This document shows, in pieces, positions 1-5,275 of a stretch of 5,391 nt of DNA. Under the pieces are notes generated by a model. The model saw only the letters and a list, made by a program, of their open reading frames with translations. It made no database searches and was not told the origin of the DNA. The DNA lies in contig CATZDQ010000119.1 in assembly GCA_958417695.1 (NCBI GenBank), positions 1-5,391 of the forward strand, written 5' to 3'. The stretch's first letter is position 1; every line of letters begins with the position of its first letter. The translations under genes and the position numbers were made by a program. The DNA comes from an uncultured Clostridiaceae bacterium. Its GTDB lineage: Bacteria; Bacillota; Clostridia; TANB77; CAG-508.

Positions 1-375
1 CTGAGCGTTTGCCCACTTTTTACCATTATAATCATACCAACTAGTATCTCCACTACTTGTTTTTTCCACTTTTCCTTTTTCATTATTGGTTGGTTCTGTA
101 AATTTAATGGGCGTCATTCCAGATGCTAGCCCTGGTCTATTCACACCTTCTTGGATATTAAAACTTTCTCCAAGTGCTTGGCTAATTTGCTCTTCTAGAC
201 CAAGTAAACCACTTTCTTCATCCTTTTTTCCTTGCTCAGTGTCATTTTTTGCTTTTTGAGCCTGTGTAATAATTCCATTTTCACCAACTAAGGCATTGAT
301 TGCTACACCTGCTAAAATAATTAATACAATAATCGTAATCACTAACGCTATTAGCGTAACCCCTTTTTGTTTCAT
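1..375 (-). CDS. Prepilin-like (type IV pilin/pseudopilin N-terminus) surface protein, partial at the C-terminus
   Basis: The minus-strand frame is open from ATG at 375-373 to the left edge, giving 125 codons with no stop, so the C-terminus is missing. Residues 1-4 are MKQK, then Gly5 and a hydrophobic helix at about 6-30 (VTLIALVITIIVLIILAGVAI), which is a class III (prepilin peptidase) signal with predicted cleavage after Gly5. After it come GENGII at 31-36 and a Lys/Gln/Glu-rich amphipathic stretch at about 37-66, then a polar region. Near the edge is an aromatic motif, WYDYNGKKWANA, at 113-124. From family memory, Clostridia encode many proteins with this kind of N-terminus and a W-Y-D-Y...W-A-N-A element, usually annotated as prepilin or type II secretion proteins; their function is mostly unknown. 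The mature protein has Ala at +5 (residue 10), where classical pilins have Glu. An AAGGAG site at 385-390 lies 9 nt upstream, which supports the start. The protein is probably membrane-inserted and exposed outside the cell. The pilin-like class is secure; actual pilus assembly is not. Confidence 0.85.
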   Translation of the reverse strand, partial: MKQKGVTLIALVITIIVLIILAGVAINALVGENGIITQAQKAKNDTEQGKKDEESGLLGLEEQISQALGESFNIQEGVNRPGLASGMTPIKFTEPTNNEKGKVEKTSSGDTSWYDYNGKKWANAQ

Positions 376-384
376 TTTTTACTT

Positions 385-390
385 CTCCTT
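385..390 (-). promoter_or_regulatory. Ribosome binding site of the prepilin-like gene
   Basis: AAGGAG on the minus strand lies 9 nt upstream of the ATG at 375-373. It fixes the start immediately before the class III signal peptide. Confidence 0.8.
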
Positions 391-498
391 TGTTTACTAT
401 TTTTACTATTATTTACCACTTCCATAAAAATATACGATAACCATCCTTTTTTTCTTTTATGTCTCCATTTATTCTATAAACGGTAAATTATACTAATA

Positions 499-513
499 TA
501 TGCTATTAGCATA
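499..513. repeat. 15-bp palindrome, candidate operator at the leftward transcription start
   Basis: TATGCTA-T-TAGCATA is a perfect 7+1+7 palindrome. It abuts the -10 hexamer (514-519) of the leftward promoter and spans the predicted start near 507. This is a classical repressor position, but binding is inferred from location and symmetry only. As RNA it would be only a weak, partly transcribed hairpin. Confidence 0.5.
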
Positions 514-542
514 ATTATATTTATGCTTTTAACTTTTGTCAA
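514..542 (-). promoter_or_regulatory. Perfect-consensus sigma-A promoter for the prepilin-like gene
   Basis: Read on the minus strand, TTGACA at 542-537 and TATAAT at 519-514 are separated by exactly 17 nt (536-520), so both hexamers and the spacer are ideal. Transcription should begin near 507, leaving a leader of about 130 nt before the ATG at 375. A perfect consensus predicts high basal activity unless a repressor acts; a palindrome sits exactly over the predicted start point. Confidence 0.85.
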
Positions 543-595
543 CTTCTTTTTCAATTTCTGTTTTCTTATTTCTTACTAATCTTTTATAACTATCT

Positions 596-616
596 ATTTT
601 CTTTTAATAAGAAAAT
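596..616. repeat. AT-rich inverted repeat between the divergent promoters
   Basis: ATTTTCTT (596-603) and AAGAAAAT (609-616) are perfect 8-bp complements around a 5-nt loop. The repeat lies upstream of both promoters, so neither main transcript should contain it. It could be a protein-binding site or a chance product of the base composition. It has too little GC for a convincing terminator. Confidence 0.3.
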
Positions 617-658
617 CTACTTTAGTTATGCTTTGTTTTGCCGAATTAATGACCATTC

Positions 659-697
659 TGTCTAATAAAATTTCTTGACAATCCTATAAATTAGACA
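659..697. repeat. 8-bp inverted repeat centred on the por promoter -35 box, candidate operator
   Basis: TGTCTAAT (659-666) and ATTAGACA (690-697) are perfect inverted copies separated by 23 bp. Their centre, at 678, falls inside the -35 hexamer (675-680), and the right arm abuts the -10 hexamer (698-703). The arms are 31 bp apart, about three helical turns, so they lie on the same DNA face. The geometry fits a dimeric or tetrameric regulator of por. I do not recognise the half-site as Rex, CcpA, CodY, Fur/PerR or GlnR. Confidence 0.45.
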
Positions 698-703
698 TAT
701 ACT
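675..703 (+). promoter_or_regulatory. Sigma-A promoter of the por operon
   Basis: TTGACA at 675-680 and TATACT at 698-703 are separated by 17 bp. Transcription should start near 710, giving a leader of about 54 nt to the porG start codon. It is the only strong promoter seen upstream of the four por genes, and none is evident in their very short gaps. The octamer ATATACTT, which overlaps the -10, recurs at 715-722. Confidence 0.85.
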
Positions 704-747
704 TGTGGCATAGAATATACTTTATTTTTAAAGAATAAATCTAAAAA

Positions 748-754
748 GAAAGGA
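748..754 (+). promoter_or_regulatory. Ribosome binding site that decides the porG start
   Basis: GAAAGGA ends directly against an ATG at 755, leaving no spacer, but lies 9 nt before the in-frame ATG at 764. The second ATG is therefore the likely start. The first would only add the repeated residues MDN. Confidence 0.8.
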
Positions 755-763
755 ATGGATAAT

Positions 764-1348
764 ATGGACAATATCATTGAAATTAGATGGCATGGTAGAG
801 GCGGTCAAGGTGCTAAAACAGCTTCTTTGTTACTAGCAGATGCTGCTTTTAATACAGGCAAATACATTCAAGGTTTTCCAGAGTATGGACCTGAAAGAAT
901 GGGTGCTCCTATTACAGCATATAACCGTATTAGCACTAGCCCTATCCGTTTACATAGTAATATCTATGAGCCAGATTACGTAGTTGTAGTAGATGATACG
1001 TTATTAGAGTCAGTAGATGTTACAGCTGGTTTAAAAGCAACTGGCGCTATTGTTATTAATACAACCAAAGATGCTACTTATTTAAAATCTGTTTTAAAAG
1101 GTTATAGCGGAAGAGTATATACCATTGATGCTAGAAGAATATCTGAAGAAGCTTTAGGAAAGTATTTCCCAAATACACCAATGCTTGCTTCTATTGTTAA
1201 AGTGTCTGGTATTATGACAGATGAAGAATTTTTAAATGATATGAAAGGTTCTTTTAAGCATAAATTTGCTAAAAAACCAGAAGTAATCGAAGGAAATATG
1301 AAAGCTTTAGAAATGGCTTTACAGGAAATTAAATTAGTAGAATTTTAA
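764..1348 (+). CDS. porG: Pyruvate:ferredoxin oxidoreductase, gamma subunit
   Basis: This is the gamma subunit of a four-subunit 2-oxoacid:ferredoxin oxidoreductase, a cytoplasmic enzyme converting a 2-oxoacid and CoA to acyl-CoA, CO2 and reduced ferredoxin. With the start at 764 it has 194 residues, the usual length. The diagnostic N-terminal motif WHGRGGQGAKTA is at 9-20, and GFPEYGPERMGAP is at 37-49. In the family this domain is linked to CoA binding and is equivalent to domain III of single-chain PFOR. The rest is an alpha/beta domain ending in a short charged helix. An ATG nine bases upstream, at 755, is in frame, but the ribosome binding site abuts it, so 764 is preferred. It is first in the operon; its stop is 17 nt before porD. 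Pyruvate is the likeliest substrate, although gamma subunits do not discriminate between substrates. Confidence 0.93.
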   Translation: MDNIIEIRWHGRGGQGAKTASLLLADAAFNTGKYIQGFPEYGPERMGAPITAYNRISTSPIRLHSNIYEPDYVVVVDDTLLESVDVTAGLKATGAIVINTTKDATYLKSVLKGYSGRVYTIDARRISEEALGKYFPNTPMLASIVKVSGIMTDEEFLNDMKGSFKHKFAKKPEVIEGNMKALEMALQEIKLVEF

Positions 1349-1350
1349 AA

Positions 1351-1356
1351 AGGAGG
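1351..1356 (+). promoter_or_regulatory. Ribosome binding site of porD
   Basis: AGGAGG lies 9 nt upstream of the ATG at 1366 and two bases after the porG stop codon, in a 17-nt gap that leaves no room for a separate promoter. Confidence 0.85.
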
Positions 1357-1365
1357 CTTACAAGT

Positions 1366-1659
1366 ATGTCAGAAAAAATAGATAAAAATACACCATGGCA
1401 AGAACTAACCCCTGGTGGTACCATTTATAATGCTGGTAATTCTATGGAATTTAAAACTGGTGATTGGAGAAGTGTAAAACCTGTCTTCTTATCTGAAAAG
1501 TGTAAACAATGTGGACTTTGTTTCCCTGTTTGCCCAGATAATGCTATTCCAGTAGGAAAAGACCAAAAAAGAACCGACTTTAATTATGATTATTGCAAAG
1601 GATGTGGCGTATGTGCTAAAACCTGTCCATTCGGTGCTATTGAAATGAAAGAAATATAA
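1366..1659 (+). CDS. porD: Pyruvate:ferredoxin oxidoreductase, delta subunit (2[4Fe-4S] ferredoxin-like)
   Basis: This 97-residue protein is the electron-transfer subunit of the complex. The N-terminal segment of about 45 residues contains TGDWRSVKPV (31-40), typical of PorD. Two CxxCxxCxxxCP motifs follow: Cys46, 49, 52, 56 and Cys77, 80, 83, 87, each binding one [4Fe-4S] cluster. In this family the clusters pass electrons from the PorB cluster to external ferredoxin. The 20 residues between the motifs (57-76) are longer and more charged than in small clostridial ferredoxins, as is usual for PorD. The stop is 21 nt before the porA start. Length, motifs and operon position all agree, so the call is secure. 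Confidence 0.95.
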   Translation: MSEKIDKNTPWQELTPGGTIYNAGNSMEFKTGDWRSVKPVFLSEKCKQCGLCFPVCPDNAIPVGKDQKRTDFNYDYCKGCGVCAKTCPFGAIEMKEI

Positions 1660-1665
1660 AAAAGA

Positions 1666-1670
1666 AAGGA
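1666..1670 (+). promoter_or_regulatory. Ribosome binding site of porA
   Basis: AAGGA, followed by TGAT, lies 10 nt upstream of the ATG at 1681. It is weaker than the AGGAGG sites of porD and porB but well placed. Confidence 0.7.
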
Positions 1671-1680
1671 TGATAAAAAC

Positions 1681-2871
1681 ATGGGAATTAGAGAACGTTT
1701 AAGTGGTAATGAAGCGTCTGCAATTGCAATGAAACAAATTAATCCAGATGTAGTTGCAGCATTTCCTATTACCCCTTCTACAGAAATACCGCAATACTTC
1801 TCTACTTTTGTAAGTAATGGAAGTGTAGATACAGAGTTTGTAGCTGTAGAGAGTGAGCATAGTGCTATGAGTGCTTGTATTGGTGCAGAAGCAGCAGGTG
1901 CTAGAGCTATGACCGCTACCTCTTCTAACGGTTTAGCCTTAATGTGGGAAATGATTTATATTGCTTCTTCTTTAAGACTACCTATCGTTATGCCTTTAGT
2001 CAATAGAGCTTTATCTGCTCCTTTAAATATCCATAATGACCATTCTGATGCTATGGGTATTCGTGATAGTGGTTGGATTATGTTATTTTCAGAAAATAAC
2101 CAAGAGGCTTATGATAATTTAATTATGGCTCACCGTATTGCAGAACATAAAGATGTCATGTTACCTCTTTGTGTATGTCAAGATGGATTTATCACTTCTC
2201 ATTCTATCGAAAATATAGAGTTAATTGAAGATGATAAGGTAAAAGAATTTATAGGAACTTACAAACCAGAACACTATTTACTAAATAAAAAAGAACCAAT
2301 TGCTGTAGGTCCAATGGATTTACAAGCTTACTTATTTGAGCACAAATACCAAGAAGCTAATGCTATGCGTGCTGCTAAGGACGTCATCGTAGAAGTTTCT
2401 AAAGAATTTGAAAAAATGACTGGCAGAAAATATAGCTTATTTGAAGAATACCGTTTAGATGATGCCCAAATGGCTATCATTTGTATGAATTCTACAGCTG
2501 GAACTGCAAAAGTAGTTGTAGATAATTTAAGAGAGCAAGGTATTAAAGCAGGACTTCTAAAATTAAGAGTATTTAGACCTTTCCCAGCTGAAGAAATTGC
2601 CAAAGCGATTTCACATGTTAAAGCAGTGGCTGTTTTAGATAAAGCAGATGGACTAAACGCTTGTGGTGGTGCTTTATATACGGATGTTACCTCTGGTATG
2701 TTCGTAAATCACATTAGCGTTCCTACTGTCAACTATATTTATGGTATTGGTGGTAGAGATACTACTGCTAAAGATATTGAAGGTGTTTACCAAGACCTTG
2801 CAGAAATCGTAAAAACTGGAAAAATAGATAATCCATACCGTTATTTTGGATTAAGAGGAGGTGACAAATAA
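1681..2871 (+). CDS. porA: Pyruvate:ferredoxin oxidoreductase, alpha subunit
   Basis: This 396-residue protein is full length for PorA. It supplies the pyrimidine-binding (domain I) and transketolase-C-like (domain II) parts of the thiamine-pyrophosphate active site. Visible family motifs are GNEA at 9-12, PITPST at 29-34 (Thr31 matches the substrate-contacting Thr of single-chain PFOR), VESEH at 56-60 (glutamate activating the cofactor), TATSSNGLALM at 78-88, NRALSAP at 108-114 (conserved substrate-side Arg109) and NDHSDAMGIRDSGW at 119-132. Domain II starts at about 265 and contains RVFRPFP. The order and spacing match archaeal and Thermotoga PorA as I remember them. The pattern fits pyruvate, but 2-oxoisovalerate (VorA) cannot be excluded. 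The stop codon overlaps the porB start by one base (TAATG), indicating translational coupling. Confidence 0.93.
   Translation: MGIRERLSGNEASAIAMKQINPDVVAAFPITPSTEIPQYFSTFVSNGSVDTEFVAVESEHSAMSACIGAEAAGARAMTATSSNGLALMWEMIYIASSLRLPIVMPLVNRALSAPLNIHNDHSDAMGIRDSGWIMLFSENNQEAYDNLIMAHRIAEHKDVMLPLCVCQDGFITSHSIENIELIEDDKVKEFIGTYKPEHYLLNKKEPIAVGPMDLQAYLFEHKYQEANAMRAAKDVIVEVSKEFEKMTGRKYSLFEEYRLDDAQMAIICMNSTAGTAKVVVDNLREQGIKAGLLKLRVFRPFPAEEIAKAISHVKAVAVLDKADGLNACGGALYTDVTSGMFVNHISVPTVNYIYGIGGRDTTAKDIEGVYQDLAEIVKTGKIDNPYRYFGLRGGDK
2856..2864 (+). promoter_or_regulatory. Very strong ribosome binding site of porB, inside the end of porA
   Basis: AGGAGGTGA, a near-full complement to the 16S rRNA tail, lies 6 nt before the porB ATG at 2871. 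It is embedded in the last porA codons (Arg-Gly-Gly-Asp). With the TAATG stop/start overlap it should couple alpha and beta synthesis at equal levels. Confidence 0.88.
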
Positions 2872-3836
2872 TGGCTTATAATTTAAAAGAAATCGTTGCT
2901 AATAAACCAGCTGTTTTCGTTTCAGGACATAGAATGTGTGCTGGTTGTGGTGCCCCTCCTGTTGCTAGAATGGTTATGAGAGCCTTAAAAGAAGGAGACC
3001 ACGCCGTTGTTTCTAATGCAACTGGATGTATGGAAGTTTCTACTTGTATCTATCCTTATACTTCTTGGTCATGTTCTTATATCCATACAGCATTCGAGTG
3101 TGCTGCTGCCACTTGTTCTGGTGCAGAAGCTGCTTACCAATCTATGAAAAGACAAGGTAAACTACCTGTTGATGAACATACTAAATTTATTACATTTGGT
3201 GGAGATGGTGGTACTTATGATATCGGTCTTCAAAGTTTATCTGGTGCTATGGAAAGAGGCCATGATATGACCTATGTATGTTACGATAATGGTGCCTATA
3301 TGAACACCGGTATTCAACGTTCTTCTGCAACACCTCGTTTTGCAGATACAACGACTTCCCCTGCTGGTGAAGTTATCCCTGGTAAAATGCAATCTAGAAA
3401 AGACCTAACTGCTATTATGGCTTCTCATCATTTACCTTATGTAGCACAAACTATTGGCGTTAACAACTTCAAAGATTTATATGAAAAAGCTGAAAAAGCA
3501 ATTTATACACAAGGACCTACTTTCTTAAATGTTTTAGCACCTTGTCCAAGAGGTTGGGGATATCCTACCGACATGTTAATGCAGATTAATAAATTAGCAG
3601 TAGATACTTGCTATTGGCCACTATATGAAGTAATAGATGGGAAATATAAAGTTACTTATAAACCTGCTAAGAAGCTTCCAATAGAAGAATTCTTAAAACC
3701 ACAAAGAAGATTTAGTCATATGTTTAAACCTGGCAATGAATGGATGATTGCAGAATTCCAAAAAGAAGTAGATAAGAGATGGCAAGAATTATTAGATTTA
3801 GAAGAAATGTCTAATCGTGAAGAGCAAGAAGCTTAA
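2871..3836 (+). CDS. porB: Pyruvate:ferredoxin oxidoreductase, beta subunit (TPP and [4Fe-4S])
   Basis: This 321-residue catalytic subunit binds the diphosphate and magnesium side of thiamine pyrophosphate and the proximal [4Fe-4S] cluster. Predicted cluster ligands are Cys23 and Cys26 (CAGCG), Cys53 (ATGCME) and Cys225 (APCPRGW). The TPP motif starts at Gly111-Asp112-Gly113 and ends with DNGAYMNTG at 139-147; Asn140 and Asn145 are near the cofactor and substrate in this family. IQRSSATP follows at 148-155, as in PorB. The C-terminal tail of about 60 residues is charged and helical. Cys59, 68, 77, 82 and 137 are additional cysteines not expected to bind the cluster. It is the last gene of the operon, followed by a strong terminator 20 nt after the stop. 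Confidence 0.94.
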   Translation: MAYNLKEIVANKPAVFVSGHRMCAGCGAPPVARMVMRALKEGDHAVVSNATGCMEVSTCIYPYTSWSCSYIHTAFECAAATCSGAEAAYQSMKRQGKLPVDEHTKFITFGGDGGTYDIGLQSLSGAMERGHDMTYVCYDNGAYMNTGIQRSSATPRFADTTTSPAGEVIPGKMQSRKDLTAIMASHHLPYVAQTIGVNNFKDLYEKAEKAIYTQGPTFLNVLAPCPRGWGYPTDMLMQINKLAVDTCYWPLYEVIDGKYKVTYKPAKKLPIEEFLKPQRRFSHMFKPGNEWMIAEFQKEVDKRWQELLDLEEMSNREEQEA

Positions 3837-3856
3837 TCTAGTGCAACCTCATGAAG

Positions 3857-3887
3857 AAGAGGTAAGAATTTTCTTACCTCTTTTTTT
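3857..3887 (+). terminator. Rho-independent terminator of the por operon
   Basis: AAGAGGTAAGAA (3857-3868) pairs perfectly with TTCTTACCTCTT (3871-3882). Allowing a 4-nt loop, the stem is 11 bp. It runs directly into a T tract (3881-3887, then CTT). It starts 20 nt after the porB stop. The stem has little GC but is long and perfect. Confidence 0.93.
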
Positions 3888-4078
3888 CTTGTTTAATTTT
3901 TCCATCTAAACATATATCAAGAAATTTTTAACACTACTAACGCATGAGATAATTCATTTTTTCAATTAACTTTATGTCACTAAATGTTCTATTTCTATTC
4001 CTCATTTTTTTGATTTTGAACAATCCACTTAACTTATCTTCATACTTTTTTCTACTTATTAAGATTTTATGATAATAA

Positions 4079-4107
4079 TTGACTTTTGGGATAGTATAAT
4101 ATATAAA
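4079..4107 (+). promoter_or_regulatory. Probable sigma-A promoter of the membrane-protein gene
   Basis: TTGACT (4079-4084) is followed after 17 bp by TATAAA (4102-4107), giving a start near 4114 and a leader of about 27 nt. A better -10 hexamer, TATAAT at 4095-4100, overlaps but has no good -35 at 17 bp. Which -10 is used is uncertain. The strong terminator upstream supports an independent transcription unit. Confidence 0.65.
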
Positions 4108-4126
4108 TATACTAATATGAACATAC

Positions 4127-4132
4127 AGGAGG
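4127..4132 (+). promoter_or_regulatory. Ribosome binding site of the membrane-protein gene
   Basis: AGGAGG lies 8 nt before the ATG at 4141 and supports that start. Confidence 0.85.
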
Positions 4133-4140
4133 CTTTTTAG

Positions 4141-5247
4141 ATGAATGAACAAAATGAAAATGAAGAAAATCCAGAAATTTCTATAGATTCAAATATTCCT
4201 ATAGAGGAACCAGAAATTAAACCAACAAGCAAAAAAATAACCTATATGAATTTTGCTCTCATTGTGATTATTTTTATTGGCTTATTGATTTATATGTTAA
4301 AAGTAGATGGCCTAGATAACTTAATCCAAGTTTTAACACAGGTAGATTACCGTTGGGTTTTAGCTGGCATTGGTTGCTTACTTATTTTATGGCTATGTGA
4401 TTCCATTTGTCTACACATACCTTTAAAGAAATTATATCCTAACCAGAGATTTACCACTTCTATTAAAGTAACTATGATTGGACAACTTTTTAATAATATT
4501 ACACCTTTTTCTTCTGGTGGCCAACCGATGCAAGCATATGAACTTACTAAAACCGGTAAAAGGGCTAGTGATTCTATGTCAGTGCTTGCTATGAAATTTA
4601 TTATTACACAAATTGCGCTAGTTGTTTTTACTTTAGTCGTTATGCTATTTCAATTTGACTTTTTTGCTACTTTGTTTCAAGATTACTTGTGGGTTGCTAT
4701 TTTAGGTTTCGTAGCCAATATTGTGCTTATTGTGGTTGTTATTTTAGCAGGTATTTCTCCTAAATTGATTACTTGGCTAACCACGCCTGTCATTCACCTA
4801 CTAGGAAAGTTGAAAATTCTAAAGCATCCAGATAGTACGATTGAGAAGTTAAACAGCAGTATTACTAATTTTAATATGCAATTTAAATTTATGCATACCC
4901 AAAAGAAAATAGTTGCTAAAGTATTTTTATGGGCTTCTCTTCAAAGTTTTGCCTATTATGCTATTACTTATATGGTGTATCGTGCTTTTGGAAATGTCGG
5001 TATTAACTTTTGGCAGATTGTACCTGCGCAAGCTTTCTTATTGATGATTATGACCATTATGCCTACACCTGGTGCTGGTGTCGGTGCAGAGGGCGGCTTT
5101 TTATTAATTTTCAATTCTATTTTTAAAACAGGAACGATTAACATGGCTATTCTATTTTGGAGAATGTATACTTTTTATTTACCCATTATTGTTGGAACAT
5201 TTTTCTTAATTCCTACTCGTAAAAAGGAAAATACAAAAAAACATTAG
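4141..5247 (+). CDS. Flippase-like / LPG-synthase transmembrane-domain family protein (UPF0104 type)
   Basis: This 368-residue polytopic membrane protein begins with a soluble, acidic, Glu/Asn/Pro-rich tail (about 1-30) with no signal peptide. Hydrophobic segments follow at about 37-54, 71-91, 147-172, 183-205, 258-281, 291-308 and 334-357, with a possible short re-entrant segment at 108-120. Two signature motifs of the family are present: NNITPFSSGGQPMQAY (118-133) and MPTPGAGVGAEGGF (307-320). The family shares the membrane domain of MprF, which flips aminoacylated phosphatidylglycerol. This protein ends after the membrane domain, so it lacks the aminoacyl-transferase domain and is not a full MprF. 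Stand-alone members are thought to move lipid-linked substrates or act in envelope glycolipid pathways; the substrate here is unknown and no glycosyltransferase is visible nearby. It has its own promoter and shares a bidirectional terminator with the convergent ferredoxin. The family call is firm; the activity is not. Confidence 0.88.
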   Translation: MNEQNENEENPEISIDSNIPIEEPEIKPTSKKITYMNFALIVIIFIGLLIYMLKVDGLDNLIQVLTQVDYRWVLAGIGCLLILWLCDSICLHIPLKKLYPNQRFTTSIKVTMIGQLFNNITPFSSGGQPMQAYELTKTGKRASDSMSVLAMKFIITQIALVVFTLVVMLFQFDFFATLFQDYLWVAILGFVANIVLIVVVILAGISPKLITWLTTPVIHLLGKLKILKHPDSTIEKLNSSITNFNMQFKFMHTQKKIVAKVFLWASLQSFAYYAITYMVYRAFGNVGINFWQIVPAQAFLLMIMTIMPTPGAGVGAEGGFLLIFNSIFKTGTINMAILFWRMYTFYLPIIVGTFFLIPTRKKENTKKH

Positions 5248-5270
5248 AAATACATTTCTAATGTTTTTAT
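5237..5270. terminator. Bidirectional terminator between convergent genes
   Basis: ACATTAGAAA (5241-5250) and TTTCTAATGT (5255-5264) form a perfect 10-bp stem with a TACA loop. It is flanked by A residues (5235-5240) on the left and T residues (5264-5268, then 5270-5274) on the right, so it gives a U tract in both directions. The stem contains the TAG stop (5245-5247) of the membrane-protein gene and ends 11 nt before the ferredoxin stop codon. Confidence 0.88.
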
Positions 5271-5275
5271 TTTTC

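Larger units (their letters stand above)
376..763. other. Divergent intergenic regulatory region
   Basis: No convincing gene lies here. The stretch is very AT-rich and separates two divergent genes. It holds a leftward promoter (514-542) with a palindrome at its predicted start point (499-513), an AT-rich inverted repeat (596-616), a rightward promoter (675-703) with an 8-bp inverted repeat centred on its -35 box (659-697), and the ribosome binding sites of both genes. The leftward transcript would have a leader of about 130 nt and the rightward one about 54 nt. I recognise no riboswitch or T-box. Confidence 0.8.
3837..4140. other. Intergenic region between porB and the membrane-protein gene
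   Basis: About 300 bases without a credible gene. The left end holds the por terminator (3857-3887) and the right end the promoter and ribosome binding site of the next gene. The AT-rich middle (about 3900-4075) shows no conserved structure that I recognise. A 71-codon minus-strand reading frame crosses it but has no ribosome binding site and overlaps the promoter and the start of the plus-strand gene. Confidence 0.75.

Noticed and set aside
372..425. 17-codon minus-strand leader frame (ATG at 425) whose TGA overlaps the prepilin-like ATG as ATGA
   Set aside because: It could be a coupled leader peptide, but the nearest AAGGATGG lies about 15 nt upstream, too far for good initiation, and the Lys/Arg-rich end is simply the Shine-Dalgarno read in frame.
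697..722. Direct repeat ATATACTT at 697-704 and 715-722, with a second TATACT hexamer at 716-721
   Set aside because: The second hexamer has no suitably spaced -35, and short AT-rich repeats are expected by chance here. It was kept only as a note on the por promoter.
2328..2603. 91-codon open frame on the minus strand inside porA
   Set aside because: It lies wholly antisense to a strongly supported porA frame, and its protein has no recognisable motif.
3937..4152. 71-codon open frame on the minus strand between porB and the membrane-protein gene
   Set aside because: There is no Shine-Dalgarno upstream of its ATG, it overlaps the promoter, ribosome binding site and first codons of the plus-strand gene, and its composition (Ile, Lys, Tyr, Asn) is what AT-rich noncoding DNA yields.
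4141..5247. Full MprF (lysylphosphatidylglycerol synthase)
   Set aside because: The protein stops after the membrane domain at 368 residues. The C-terminal aminoacyl-transferase domain of MprF is absent and no such frame follows.
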